Origin: a virus
Strand: one strand, 5' to 3'
DNA: 48,301 nt
IMG/VR virus record: IMGVR_UViG_3300044646_001030
Coordinates: 1-48,301 of that record
Translations under genes and position numbers: made by a program
Shown: piece by piece, positions 36,101 through 42,279 of the stretch
Layout: each line of letters starts with the position of its first letter
Numbering within the stretch: position 1 is the first letter of the stretch
Notes under the pieces: generated by a model
The model's database searches: none
Told to the model about the DNA's origin: nothing
Seen by the model: only the letters and a program-made list of their open reading frames with translations

Positions 36101-36406
36101 AGCTATGTAAAGGTTGGCGATATTAATCCAGACTCTAAAGATGCGTTTGTAGAGTATCTTTATAGAAAAGAATACGATATTGCCGAGAAGGAGCATATGG
36201 TCGTCAACTTTACTCCGTATAAAACTAAAGCAGGTAAGACTATGGCCCATATTGTAATGTCCGACAAAGACAAGGTGCTTACCAGAGCAATTGTTTTTTC
36301 TAGCTTGTATAAAATTGCCCTAGCAAAAATGCGTGAGGGAATGAAATGTCAGGTAATACTTTCTAAATTAGACGATGGAACCCTGATGGTTAAGGAAATA
36401 AAATGA
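33140..36406 (+). CDS. dnaE: DNA polymerase III alpha subunit (DnaE-type)
   Basis: A 1088-residue C-family polymerase starting at GTG 33140. The N-terminal PHP domain keeps its metal ligands: HVHS with Asp16, ITDHG, GVEAY, NHII, SGCL and GDAH, so a proofreading function is plausible, as in actinobacterial DnaE1. The palm has GPGRGSAAGSLV (about 374-385) and PDIDTDF (about 416-422). A C-terminal OB fold (FVMFGMVKSIKRGNGWARVEL) follows the helix-hairpin-helix region. It replicates the phage genome, presumably with the host clamp, since no clamp gene is visible. AGGCGGAGAG precedes the start. Confidence 0.93.
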   Translation: MSFTHLHVHSYYSVMDGLNSPAELVKAAKDAGQTALAITDHGTLGSHREMQIACAEQGIKPILGVEAYISPTDRFDRSSKTDKSIQAYNHIILLAKNKKGLENINILQELAWNEGFYHKPRIDREVLREYAEGIIVLSGCLNGIISKAIEKGNFSEAKLLLKDFAKIFGEDFYVEVQSHNPPETNSKLLELADELGIKAVATGDAHFAKEEDRILEEAMLILSTSPKSDKEADFEMSRQMKDMLDRFDYLYPDRKISFKDYNLFIQSRSEIEADFNKAGISRTDIYENTMEIANKVSEYDFNRGLDLLPVPKTNADEKLSEMAFEGLKRLNLDKDEVYIDRLKEELSVIKDKSFASYFLVVADMVNWAKDNSILVGPGRGSAAGSLVCYSLGITDVDPIEYDLLFFRFINPERNDFPDIDTDFEDRRRKEVKDYLKKKFKHVASISTFTYFKDKGVIRDAARVFMVPLSDVNRAMKQIDTFEDYMESPNTKEFRVKYPEVTWLAERLRGKIRNVGVHAAGVVVAKDDIRKFAPIESREDTQDKVSGRIPVVAYDMDTVADIGLIKLDALGLKTLSVISDTLKSIKDRTGKEINLSSLPLDDPKVYKMLGEGYTKGVFQAEATPYTNLLIKMGVDKFEDLVASNALVRPGAMNTVGVSYIKRKRGDEAVQYVHPIMKPFTENTYGVIIYQEQVMQACVHLGGMTWSEADKVRKIIGKKKDAKEFDQFKDKFIEGAEKNISKKQAQHLWHDFEAHAGYSFNRSHAVAYSMLSYYTAWLKCYYPLEFIFSILKNEGDKDARTEYLIEAKRLGLKVLLPHVNESDVYFSLQKEAIRFGLGEVKFISDSIANKIIEKRPYKNYNDFIEKASKKGSGINSRAVSALNAIGGAAFDDNERSGKEKDNYYEFLGIPTFSLDLPPRIKAQARPISEFDDLGSFVMFGMVKSIKRGNGWARVELVDETGSIGLFHNEQTTIEPGQMYFILVGDNRIASYVKVGDINPDSKDAFVEYLYRKEYDIAEKEHMVVNFTPYKTKAGKTMAHIVMSDKDKVLTRAIVFSSLYKIALAKMREGMKCQVILSKLDDGTLMVKEIK

Positions 36407-36606
36407 CAGAGAATATCGAAGGCCTAATTACTTCAATAAGCATGAATAAAGTTTTGATTGCTATATTGGAGGAGCAAGGAAAAATTACTGTTCCAACTCT
36501 AAGATTTTTAGATGCTGGGGAAACAGAAAAAGAGTTAGTTATTGATTATGATGAGAACGGTCCATCATTTACTTTTAGCTTGAGGAATAAAATTGAGTCA
36601 GAGTGA
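36403..36606 (+). CDS. Small phage protein, function unknown
   Basis: A 67-residue acidic protein coupled to the polymerase by ATGA and overlapping the MazG gene by 14 bases. It is beta-rich (KVLIAILEEQGKITVPTLRFL, SFTFSLRN). No motif recognised. Confidence 0.5.
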   Translation: MTENIEGLITSISMNKVLIAILEEQGKITVPTLRFLDAGETEKELVIDYDENGPSFTFSLRNKIESE

Positions 36607-36940
36607 TAATTTATTAGAGTACGGACTAGATGCACTAGCCGCAATATTGCACGAAACAGCAAAAGAAAAGGGGTTTTGGGATGGAGAATATTCTCATGAC
36701 AAAGTTGGAAACAAGCTTGCACTTGTACATTCAGAAATTACTGAAGTACTAGAAGCAATTAGAAAATCAAAGGGTAGCGAAGCTATTGTTGAAGAAATGG
36801 CAGACGTTATTATTAGATTGTTAGATGTATATGCAGCGATGCGTAATGAAGATCAAATTCTTCACAGCCTTGATGAAATTTTAGAGGCTAAAATAAATAA
36901 AAATAAAGAACGTCCAAGGCTTCACGGCAACCTATTTTAA
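36593..36940 (+). CDS. mazG: MazG-like nucleotide pyrophosphohydrolase
   Basis: A 115-residue all-helical protein from TTG 36593. Metal-binding residues of the MazG fold are visible: E48-x2-E51 in HSEITEVLEA and E68-x2-D71 in EEMADVIIRLLD. MazG enzymes hydrolyse NTPs or dNTPs, and phage versions are thought to adjust nucleotide pools or alarmone signalling during infection. It sits between polymerase and recA. Confidence 0.85.
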   Translation: MSQSDNLLEYGLDALAAILHETAKEKGFWDGEYSHDKVGNKLALVHSEITEVLEAIRKSKGSEAIVEEMADVIIRLLDVYAAMRNEDQILHSLDEILEAKINKNKERPRLHGNLF

Positions 36941-36949
36941 TGATATAAT
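36921..36949 (+). promoter_or_regulatory. Promoter before recA
   Basis: TTCACG (36921-36926), a 17-base spacer and TGA-TATAAT (TATAAT 36944-36949). The leader to ATG 36973 is short and holds AGAAAGAG as a weak ribosome site. A second TATAAT overlaps the start codon and is too close to serve recA. Confidence 0.55.
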
Positions 36950-36972
36950 TAGTAGATAGAAGAAAGAGTATA

Positions 36973-37980
36973 ATGGAAATCGTATTAGATGATATATTAG
37001 CAAAGCTAGACCCAAAAACTAGAGCAAGAGTACAGTCAGCAGTAGATGTTCATGTAGACAAGCAGCCTACACCAAGCATAGGTTTAAATCTAGCATTAAA
37101 AGGTGGGCTAGCCTACGGCAGGCAGATCTTGGTTTGGGGAAATAAGTCTGCTGGAAAATCTTCTTTCTGCTTACAGATGATTGCGCTGGCGCAAAAAGAA
37201 GGAAAGACGTGTGCTTGGATTGATGCAGAGCATTCATATGATCCAGCATGGGCAGAATTGTTAGGGGTAGATTCTAAAAAGCTAATCTACTCTCCAGCAA
37301 AAACAGTTAACGACATGGTAGATGTTGCAACTAAATTAATGGATGCAGAAGTAGACATGATTGTAGTTGATTCTATTTCAGCACTACTACCAGCCATCTA
37401 TTTTGAAAAAGATGGAAATGAAATGAAAGATTTGCAAGACACTAAACAAATCGGAGCAGAAGCAAAGGATATGACACATGCGGTTAAAATGCTTAACTAC
37501 GCAAACAAGAATACACTTCTTGTCCTTATCTCTCAACAACGTAATCAGTTCGGATCTATGCATGCAAGCCATATCCCAACAGGCGGGATGGCAGTTAAAT
37601 TCTTCTCCTCTACAGTTGTTAAACTATGGTCTTCAGAAGCTGAGGCTAATGCTATCAAGGCTGGCGTTAAGGTTGGCGACAAGATTATTGAACAACGTGT
37701 CGGGCGTCCAGTAAACTGGATTATTGATTACAATAAGGTTGGTCCGCCAAACCTATCTGGACAGTATGATTTTTATTATCAAGGAGACGTGCTAGGGATA
37801 GACCTTGTAGGAGAAACTTTAGACGTTGCTGAAATGTGTGGAGCTGTAGAAAAAGGCGGAGCATGGTACACAGTTGATGGAGAAAGATTACAGGGAAGAG
37901 CTAAAGCTGTTCAATATTTACGTGACAATCCAAAGGTAGTTGAAAAGCTACAAAAGGAGATCAGTGCCAAATTTAAATGA
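36973..37980 (+). CDS. recA: RecA recombinase
   Basis: A 335-residue RecA/UvsX-type strand-exchange ATPase. Walker A is GNKSAGKSS (about 56-64), followed by CAWIDAEHSYDPAWAELLGV, the Walker B strand MIVVDSISALLP (about 129-140) and VLISQQRNQ with PTGGMAVKFFSS in the DNA-binding loop region. It promotes recombination and repair, and in phages often replication restart. The following gene begins inside its end. Confidence 0.93.
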   Translation: MEIVLDDILAKLDPKTRARVQSAVDVHVDKQPTPSIGLNLALKGGLAYGRQILVWGNKSAGKSSFCLQMIALAQKEGKTCAWIDAEHSYDPAWAELLGVDSKKLIYSPAKTVNDMVDVATKLMDAEVDMIVVDSISALLPAIYFEKDGNEMKDLQDTKQIGAEAKDMTHAVKMLNYANKNTLLVLISQQRNQFGSMHASHIPTGGMAVKFFSSTVVKLWSSEAEANAIKAGVKVGDKIIEQRVGRPVNWIIDYNKVGPPNLSGQYDFYYQGDVLGIDLVGETLDVAEMCGAVEKGGAWYTVDGERLQGRAKAVQYLRDNPKVVEKLQKEISAKFK

Positions 37981-38152
37981 GTTTATATCTAAACCAGAAA
38001 AGGTTATGCCACCAGAACTAGAAAAAATGGGTGGCAAAAAGCCTTGTGGCAAATGTGATAAGGACTCTGAAGAATACTTCTGGAGCGCAACAGATAGAAC
38101 CATATCTTGGGAATGTCCAGATGGTCATAAGAACGTTTACGTGGTGGGATAA
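37964..38152 (+). CDS. Zinc-ribbon microprotein
   Basis: GTG 37964 lies 4 bases after AAAAGGAG, a much better start than the upstream in-frame TTG 37940. The 62-residue product has CGKCDKDSEEYFWS and a second site ECPDGH, a four-ligand ribbon with one histidine. It overlaps recA by 17 bases and the next gene by TAATG. Function unknown. Confidence 0.6.
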   Translation: MPNLNEFISKPEKVMPPELEKMGGKKPCGKCDKDSEEYFWSATDRTISWECPDGHKNVYVVG

Positions 38153-38463
38153 TGTCAGAAAGATCTGAAGTAAAACGTGATGGTGCCAAGGCTCAGAAAA
38201 ATTCTGGACGAGGGGATTATCAAAAAGGTGATGCTAAGTGGAAGCAGTTTGTTGTCGATTACAAAGAAGCTTCTTCCTCGTTTACATTAAATAAACCTGT
38301 CTGGTCAAAGATTTGTACAGATACCTTTAAGGTTAGTAGAGATATGCATCCAGCACTTAAGATTATAATAGGGGAAGATTCTAAGGTGAGACTTGGAATA
38401 ATTGAATGGGCAGTTCTAGAAGAGCTGATCCAGTTTTGGGAGGATAATAATGGGATCAAGTAA
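38152..38463 (+). CDS. Possible PD-(D/E)xK nuclease or resolvase-like protein
   Basis: A 103-residue basic protein. NSGRGDYQKGDA (residues 17-28) followed by FVVDYKEASSSFTL gives a D ... DxK arrangement on a hydrophobic strand, as in the core of small PD-(D/E)xK Holliday junction resolvases. The rest (WSKICTDTFKV, ALKIIIGEDSKVRLGIIEW) fits the strand-helix order. The genes around it are recombination genes. The motif is minimal, so this is tentative. Confidence 0.45.
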   Translation: MSERSEVKRDGAKAQKNSGRGDYQKGDAKWKQFVVDYKEASSSFTLNKPVWSKICTDTFKVSRDMHPALKIIIGEDSKVRLGIIEWAVLEELIQFWEDNNGIK

Positions 38464-38581
38464 TAAGATACCTTTTAATGAAACAGTTATTAAGAATGGC
38501 AGAATTGTCAGGCTTAGAAAAGATGGTACCGTAAAGGCAGATCTTGGCCCGTACAAGACAAAGCAGACTAAGGCTAAGTAA
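38450..38581 (+). CDS. 43-residue basic microprotein
   Basis: ATG 38450 follows GGGAGG (38438-38443) by 6 bases, a strong ribosome site, and the stop overlaps the next ATG (TAATG). The product is very basic, with NGRIVRLRKDGTVKADLGPY in a short strand-turn-strand and a lysine-rich tail. It may bind nucleic acid. No family recognised. Confidence 0.55.
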   Translation: MGSSNKIPFNETVIKNGRIVRLRKDGTVKADLGPYKTKQTKAK

Positions 38582-38685
38582 TGGCAACATTTTTGTTGGG
38601 CATAATGCTAGGTTTTGTTGTTGGATATGGCTTGGGATTGTTTATAGATAAAATAGATAAGGGAATAAAAAATGGCAGAAGATAA
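38581..38685 (+). CDS. 34-residue membrane microprotein
   Basis: This frame is coupled by TAATG to the preceding microprotein. Its product has one glycine-rich hydrophobic helix (FLLGIMLGFVVGYGLGLFI, residues 4-22) followed by a basic tail (DKIDKGIKNGRR), giving a single-pass membrane peptide with a cytoplasmic C-terminus. It overlaps the next gene by 14 bases. A small holin-like or membrane-modifying role is conceivable, but its place among DNA genes gives no direct support. Confidence 0.5.
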   Translation: MATFLLGIMLGFVVGYGLGLFIDKIDKGIKNGRR

Positions 38686-39010
38686 AAATACGCTTGAGCT
38701 TATTAGCTCAATAACAGAGTTTAATGATCTTCATGAATACATGAAGGACGACCAATTAGACAAGGCACTTGCCATTGTTGTAAAGCTATTAATGAATCCA
38801 GATGTGCCTTCTTCTAAAGCCCCGTATCTAATTATAGAGCTTCAAGCAATGTCTACTAAATTTGCTATGCTAGCATCTCATTATTCAACAGTTGCAAAAG
38901 ACAAGGCTGGTACAGTAAACAATAATAAGAAGAATATTTATTACTCAGCAAAGGAGTCCATAGACAAACTTGTAGATGCACTTAAGTATGTCGTTAGGTA
39001 TAATTCATAA
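38672..39010 (+). CDS. Helical phage protein, function unknown
   Basis: A 112-residue, mostly helical protein (LDKALAIVVKLLMNPDVPSS, APYLIIELQAMSTKFAMLASHYSTVAKDKAG, KESIDKLVDALKYVVRY). Its stop overlaps the nuclease start (TAATG), and the pair may act together. The pattern resembles small helical partners encoded beside phage exonucleases, but no family is certain. Confidence 0.55.
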   Translation: MAEDKNTLELISSITEFNDLHEYMKDDQLDKALAIVVKLLMNPDVPSSKAPYLIIELQAMSTKFAMLASHYSTVAKDKAGTVNNNKKNIYYSAKESIDKLVDALKYVVRYNS

Positions 39011-39783
39011 TGGGTAGAGAAATTGTAAGTAATTTAAAGTTCAAGAAGTCTCTTGGTAAGTTTGACACAGAGTCATTTGCCAAGATGTTAAATGATGCAT
39101 ATCTAGACACTAAACGTGGTGATCAAATAACAACTAAGAATTCTTTTAGCCCTAGCCTTTTGGGGTACGGACATGGAAATTGTCCTAGGTACTGGTACTT
39201 GGCTTTTAGTGGGGTAATGTTTATTGATAACAACGATGCAATTGCCGTTGCTAATATGGCACAAGGTACTCAGGCTCACGAAAGAATCCAAAAGCTTGTG
39301 GCTAAAATGGGAGTTATGCGCCACGAGGAACTTGAAATTAAAAATGATTACCCACCTATCAGAGGCTTTATCGATCTCGTATTAGACTGGGAAGGCGAAG
39401 AGGTAATTGGAGAAATTAAAACAGCAAAGCAAGAAGTTTGGGATGCTAGACAGTCTACCATGTCTCCTTCACCTAACCACCTCCTTCAATTGCTTACGTA
39501 TATGAAGTTAAGAAAAGCAAAAGAAGGGTTTTTCTTGTATGAGAATAAGAATACTCAAGAAATTTTGTTGATCCCTATTGTATTAAATGAAAAAAATAAA
39601 CAAATTATAGAAGAACTATTTGTGTGGATGTGTGAAGTTTATGATAATTTTAAAGATGGTGGACTTCCTATGAGACCATTTACAAAGTCTACATATTCAT
39701 GTAAAAATTGTCCAGTCAAAAAAGAATGCTGGGACGGACCACTCGGAGAAGTTCAGATATCTGCTTACGAGGTAGTAAAGTAA
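39010..39783 (+). CDS. Cas4/RecB-like PD-(D/E)xK exonuclease
   Basis: A 257-residue nuclease. Active-site residues: His90 (TQAHE), Asp122 (GFIDLV), Glu135 and Lys137 (GEIKTAK), Gln160 (LLQLLTY). Cys58 (NCPRYW) and Cys231, Cys234, Cys240 near the C-terminus (YSCKNCPVKKEC) match the iron-sulfur cluster of Cas4/AddB-type enzymes. It would resect DNA ends for recombination together with RecA. No Cas1/Cas2 or CRISPR array is present, so a CRISPR role is unlikely. Confidence 0.8.
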   Translation: MGREIVSNLKFKKSLGKFDTESFAKMLNDAYLDTKRGDQITTKNSFSPSLLGYGHGNCPRYWYLAFSGVMFIDNNDAIAVANMAQGTQAHERIQKLVAKMGVMRHEELEIKNDYPPIRGFIDLVLDWEGEEVIGEIKTAKQEVWDARQSTMSPSPNHLLQLLTYMKLRKAKEGFFLYENKNTQEILLIPIVLNEKNKQIIEELFVWMCEVYDNFKDGGLPMRPFTKSTYSCKNCPVKKECWDGPLGEVQISAYEVVK

Positions 39784-40061
39784 TGATCTGCGCCAACAAG
39801 GAGTGTGCTAAAGAGTTTGAAGCAAAGACGCATAATCAAAAATATTGTACTGACGAATGCTGCCGTGTCGCTACCAATCGCAGAATTATGGAAAAGTATT
39901 ATGAAAAAAAGGCAATTAGAAACGGTGCAAGGCGAGAATGCCATAAGTGTAAGGGTGTCCTTAGCAGGTATAACGAGTCAGATGTTTGCTCAGCATGCCA
40001 AAAAAGAATTAATTTAGAAAATAGAAATAAGATGCTGGGGAGAATAAATGAAGTTAGCTGA
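39783..40061 (+). CDS. Zinc-finger protein
   Basis: ATG 39783 overlaps the nuclease stop (TAATG). The 92-residue product has CANKECAKEF with YCTDECCRVATNRR, then ECHKCKGV and VCSACQKR: two four-cysteine sites. The first resembles short HNH-associated or MYM-type fingers. The protein is strongly basic, so DNA or RNA binding is likely. The end overlaps the RuvC-like gene by 14 bases. Confidence 0.65.
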   Translation: MICANKECAKEFEAKTHNQKYCTDECCRVATNRRIMEKYYEKKAIRNGARRECHKCKGVLSRYNESDVCSACQKRINLENRNKMLGRINEVS

Positions 40062-40614
40062 CCTAGTAAAAACTAAAGCCTCCAGGGTTCTCGGTATAGA
40101 TGCTTCAACTAACTCAGTTGCTTTTTGCCTAATGGAAAACGATAATCCTATTAAGTGGGGTAAAATAGAATTTGTTGGCGCCAACATATATGAAAAAATT
40201 CATGATGCCAAGGTTAAGACTCACGCTATGCTTGAGGAATTAAAGTCAGACTATATTGCTGTGGAGGGAGCCATTCTTGTTAGATCTCCAGATGCTGTAA
40301 TAAAATTGTCTTATGTATACGGCGTAGTTATTGCTGAGCTTATGTCTACAGGAGCGCAAGTAATAACAATATCCCCCTCATCTTGGCAGGCTTACATAGG
40401 AAATAAAAATCCAACTAAAGATGAAAAGTCTGCTATTAGATTAAAGAATCCAGGTTATGCTGATTCATGGTATAAAACTCAACTACGAAATATGCGTAAA
40501 CAAAGAACCGTGGACTACTTTAATAACAAGTACAATCTCTCGTTAGATGATTTTGACGTTGCAGATGCATTTGGCATTGCACATTATTCAAATAGGGTGC
40601 TGACGGAAAGATGA
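40048..40614 (+). CDS. RuvC-like Holliday junction resolvase
   Basis: A 188-residue RNase H-fold nuclease. Catalytic acids stand at Asp18 (LGIDAS), Glu73 (AVEGA), and Asp170/Asp173 (FDVADAFGIAHY), the RuvC pattern. It would resolve branched recombination and replication intermediates before packaging. GGGGAGAATAA precedes ATG 40048. The stop is shared with the next microprotein start. Confidence 0.85.
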   Translation: MKLADLVKTKASRVLGIDASTNSVAFCLMENDNPIKWGKIEFVGANIYEKIHDAKVKTHAMLEELKSDYIAVEGAILVRSPDAVIKLSYVYGVVIAELMSTGAQVITISPSSWQAYIGNKNPTKDEKSAIRLKNPGYADSWYKTQLRNMRKQRTVDYFNNKYNLSLDDFDVADAFGIAHYSNRVLTER

Positions 40615-40769
40615 TGTGTGAACACGTATACGTAGATTTAGGACCTGGACCCTGCGGTAGCTGTGGCCTTGAGTCTCACAACATGGACTGGAAAAAGCAA
40701 AATCAAATGATGAGGCAGTGGCACATAGATAATCCGCATGCTGAATATGGCGGATGGATGTCGATATGA
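40611..40769 (+). CDS. 52-residue Cys/His microprotein
   Basis: ATG 40611 overlaps the stop of the resolvase gene (ATGA) and TGA 40767-40769 overlaps the next ATG. The product has MCEHVY, then PCGSCGLESH, and ends HIDNPHAEYGGW; Cys, His, Cys, Cys, His form a likely zinc site. Similar short C-H-C-C-H proteins are frequent in actinophage genomes. Function unknown. Confidence 0.6.
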   Translation: MMCEHVYVDLGPGPCGSCGLESHNMDWKKQNQMMRQWHIDNPHAEYGGWMSI

Positions 40770-40912
40770 AGCTATACCAAAGTAAAGAGTGGCTATATAG
40801 AAGATATGTAGTTCAAAAAAAGACTGTTACTGAGATTGCTATTGAATGTAATACTTCTGCAATGACTATACAGAGATACCTAACTAAGTTTGGACTAATT
40901 AAAAAGCGATGA
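40766..40912 (+). CDS. 48-residue HTH microprotein
   Basis: Coupled by ATGA at both ends. The sequence is basic and carries a helix-turn-helix of resolvase or sigma-region-4 type (VTEIAIECNTSAMTIQRYLTKFGLI, shown in part: TEIAIECN ... TIQRYL). Possible role: a minimal DNA-binding regulator. Confidence 0.6.
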   Translation: MKLYQSKEWLYRRYVVQKKTVTEIAIECNTSAMTIQRYLTKFGLIKKR

Positions 40913-41358
40913 ATATACTAGAGCTTGGGTCTGGATCAGTCCCTTTACAAGGTGCCGTGCATCATGATAGAATAAAGCATTCCGAATGGATAGATGTAGC
41001 ATGGGACCTAGAAGTTATTCCTTGGCCCTGTGAAAATGAAAAGTGGGATGAAGTCTATGCAATTGATGTGTTTGAGCATCTAAATACAGAAATTGTAGAT
41101 TGGCTGTCTGAATGTCATAGGATACTTAAGGTCGGCGGAAAACTTACTTTAAGACTTCCAGCATGGGACAACGAATTATCTTATCGTGATCCAACGCATA
41201 AGAAAGTTTTTCACCATGAAACATTTGACTATTTTGATCCTGAAAAAGAATTGTATGAATTGTTTGGAAGGTACTACTGGGATAACGTTCCGTTATTTCA
41301 GGTGACATTTGTAGGTAGAGAAAATAATGACCTACGATTTGAACTGATTAGGATATAG
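40909..41358 (+). CDS. SAM-dependent methyltransferase (class I)
   Basis: A 149-residue protein with the class I fold marks: motif I LELGSGSVP (residues 4-12), acidic motif II (IDVAWDLE), motif IV region EVYAIDVFEHL and the post-motif IV HRILKVGGKLTLRLP. It lacks the DPPY/NPPY motif of N6-adenine or N4-cytosine DNA methylases, so the substrate may be a small molecule, sugar or protein. Coupled by ATGA to the HTH microprotein. Confidence 0.75.
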   Translation: MNILELGSGSVPLQGAVHHDRIKHSEWIDVAWDLEVIPWPCENEKWDEVYAIDVFEHLNTEIVDWLSECHRILKVGGKLTLRLPAWDNELSYRDPTHKKVFHHETFDYFDPEKELYELFGRYYWDNVPLFQVTFVGRENNDLRFELIRI

Positions 41359-41359
41359 T

Positions 41360-41701
41360 ATGTTAAAGCCAGTATTTGAAGATGTAACAAACTTTAATTG
41401 CAGTGACTTGTATTTAAGATCTGTTGGTGCTCCAGCAGGTAGTAAAATATGGTCAGCCTGCCATGAAATAGCACATATGTTAATTGAAAAGAATATCTCA
41501 TATGGAAACTCAGCCCTAGAGCCTGCTAGAATATTTTCAACGGCGGACTCAACAGAGCAATTAAAGGTCCGTATTGACGATAAACTAAATAGAGTAAAGA
41601 ACAACCAAGGCTTTGCAGGAGATAATGACGTAGATGACCTTATAGGATATTTGGTTCTATATAAAATAGCTAGATCTCAGGTTGCTATTTCAGTCGACTA
41701 G
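41360..41701 (+). CDS. MazG/DUF1599-like nucleotide-metabolism protein
   Basis: A 113-residue helical protein with HEIAHMLIEKNISYGNSALEPARIF, then EQLKVRIDDKLNRVKN and VDDLIGYLVL. The YG-NSA-LEP, DDKL-R and DDLIGYL pattern is that of a small family related to MazG-like and nucleotide-modification-associated proteins. Metal-binding acids would be in the D-x2-G-Y region. It probably acts on nucleotides; the substrate is unknown. Confidence 0.6.
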   Translation: MLKPVFEDVTNFNCSDLYLRSVGAPAGSKIWSACHEIAHMLIEKNISYGNSALEPARIFSTADSTEQLKVRIDDKLNRVKNNQGFAGDNDVDDLIGYLVLYKIARSQVAISVD

Positions 41702-41710
41702 AAGTATAAT
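41682..41710 (+). promoter_or_regulatory. Sigma-A-type promoter of the terminase operon
   Basis: TTGCTA (41682-41687), a 17-base spacer and TATAAT (41705-41710). ATG 41719 follows by 8 bases without a Shine-Dalgarno, again suggesting a nearly leaderless message. Confidence 0.65.
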
Positions 41711-41718
41711 GGTTATCT

Positions 41719-42279
41719 ATGGAAATTGAATTAGCAGACCATTATGACCGTATGAATACGGTTGTATCAGAATTACTAAAGGGTAGCACCCCAACACAAA
41801 TTGCCACAATCACTGGATTTAAACGTGCAGAGGTTGTTGAGTTAATTGATGAGTGGAAAGACGTAGTTAAAAATGACACGGCTTCTAGAGACAGGGCCAA
41901 GGAGGCAATATCTGGTGCTGACCAGCACTACGCAATGCTAATTAAAGAGGCCTGGAAGACCGTAGAGGACGCAGATCAGGCTGGGCAACTAAATGTTAAG
42001 GCTACCGCCCTAAAGCTTATAGCAGACATTGAGACCAAGAGAATCGGCATGCTACAAGAGGTTGGTCTATTGGATAATGTTGAATTGGCGGAACAAATTG
42101 CTGAGACAGAAAGAAAGCAAGATATTCTAATTAATATATTAAGAGATATCTCTGCTGAATATCCAGAGGTAAGAAATCAAATTATGAAGAGACTTTCTCA
42201 AGTAACTAATGAGACTGAAGGCGTTGTCATAGAGAGTAACGTCACTATACTAAGAAATGTAAAGGAAGATGGAGTTTAA
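41719..42279 (+). CDS. terS: Terminase small subunit (probable)
   Basis: A 186-residue protein directly before the large terminase, overlapping it by 11 bases. Residues 18-48 (ELLKGSTPTQIATITGFKRAEVVELIDEW) form a helix-turn-helix; the remainder is mostly helix (residues 65-165) suited to ring formation. Small subunits bind the packaging site on concatemeric DNA and activate the motor. The call rests on the HTH and gene order. Confidence 0.7.
   Translation: MEIELADHYDRMNTVVSELLKGSTPTQIATITGFKRAEVVELIDEWKDVVKNDTASRDRAKEAISGADQHYAMLIKEAWKTVEDADQAGQLNVKATALKLIADIETKRIGMLQEVGLLDNVELAEQIAETERKQDILINILRDISAEYPEVRNQIMKRLSQVTNETEGVVIESNVTILRNVKEDGV

Noticed and set aside
36969-36974. TATAAT overlapping the recA start codon as its promoter
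   Set aside because: A transcript from it would begin inside the coding sequence; the box at 36944-36949 fits better.
39010-39783. CRISPR-associated Cas4
   Set aside because: The motifs fit Cas4/RecB nucleases, but there is no array, Cas1 or Cas2 nearby; a phage recombination nuclease is the simpler reading.
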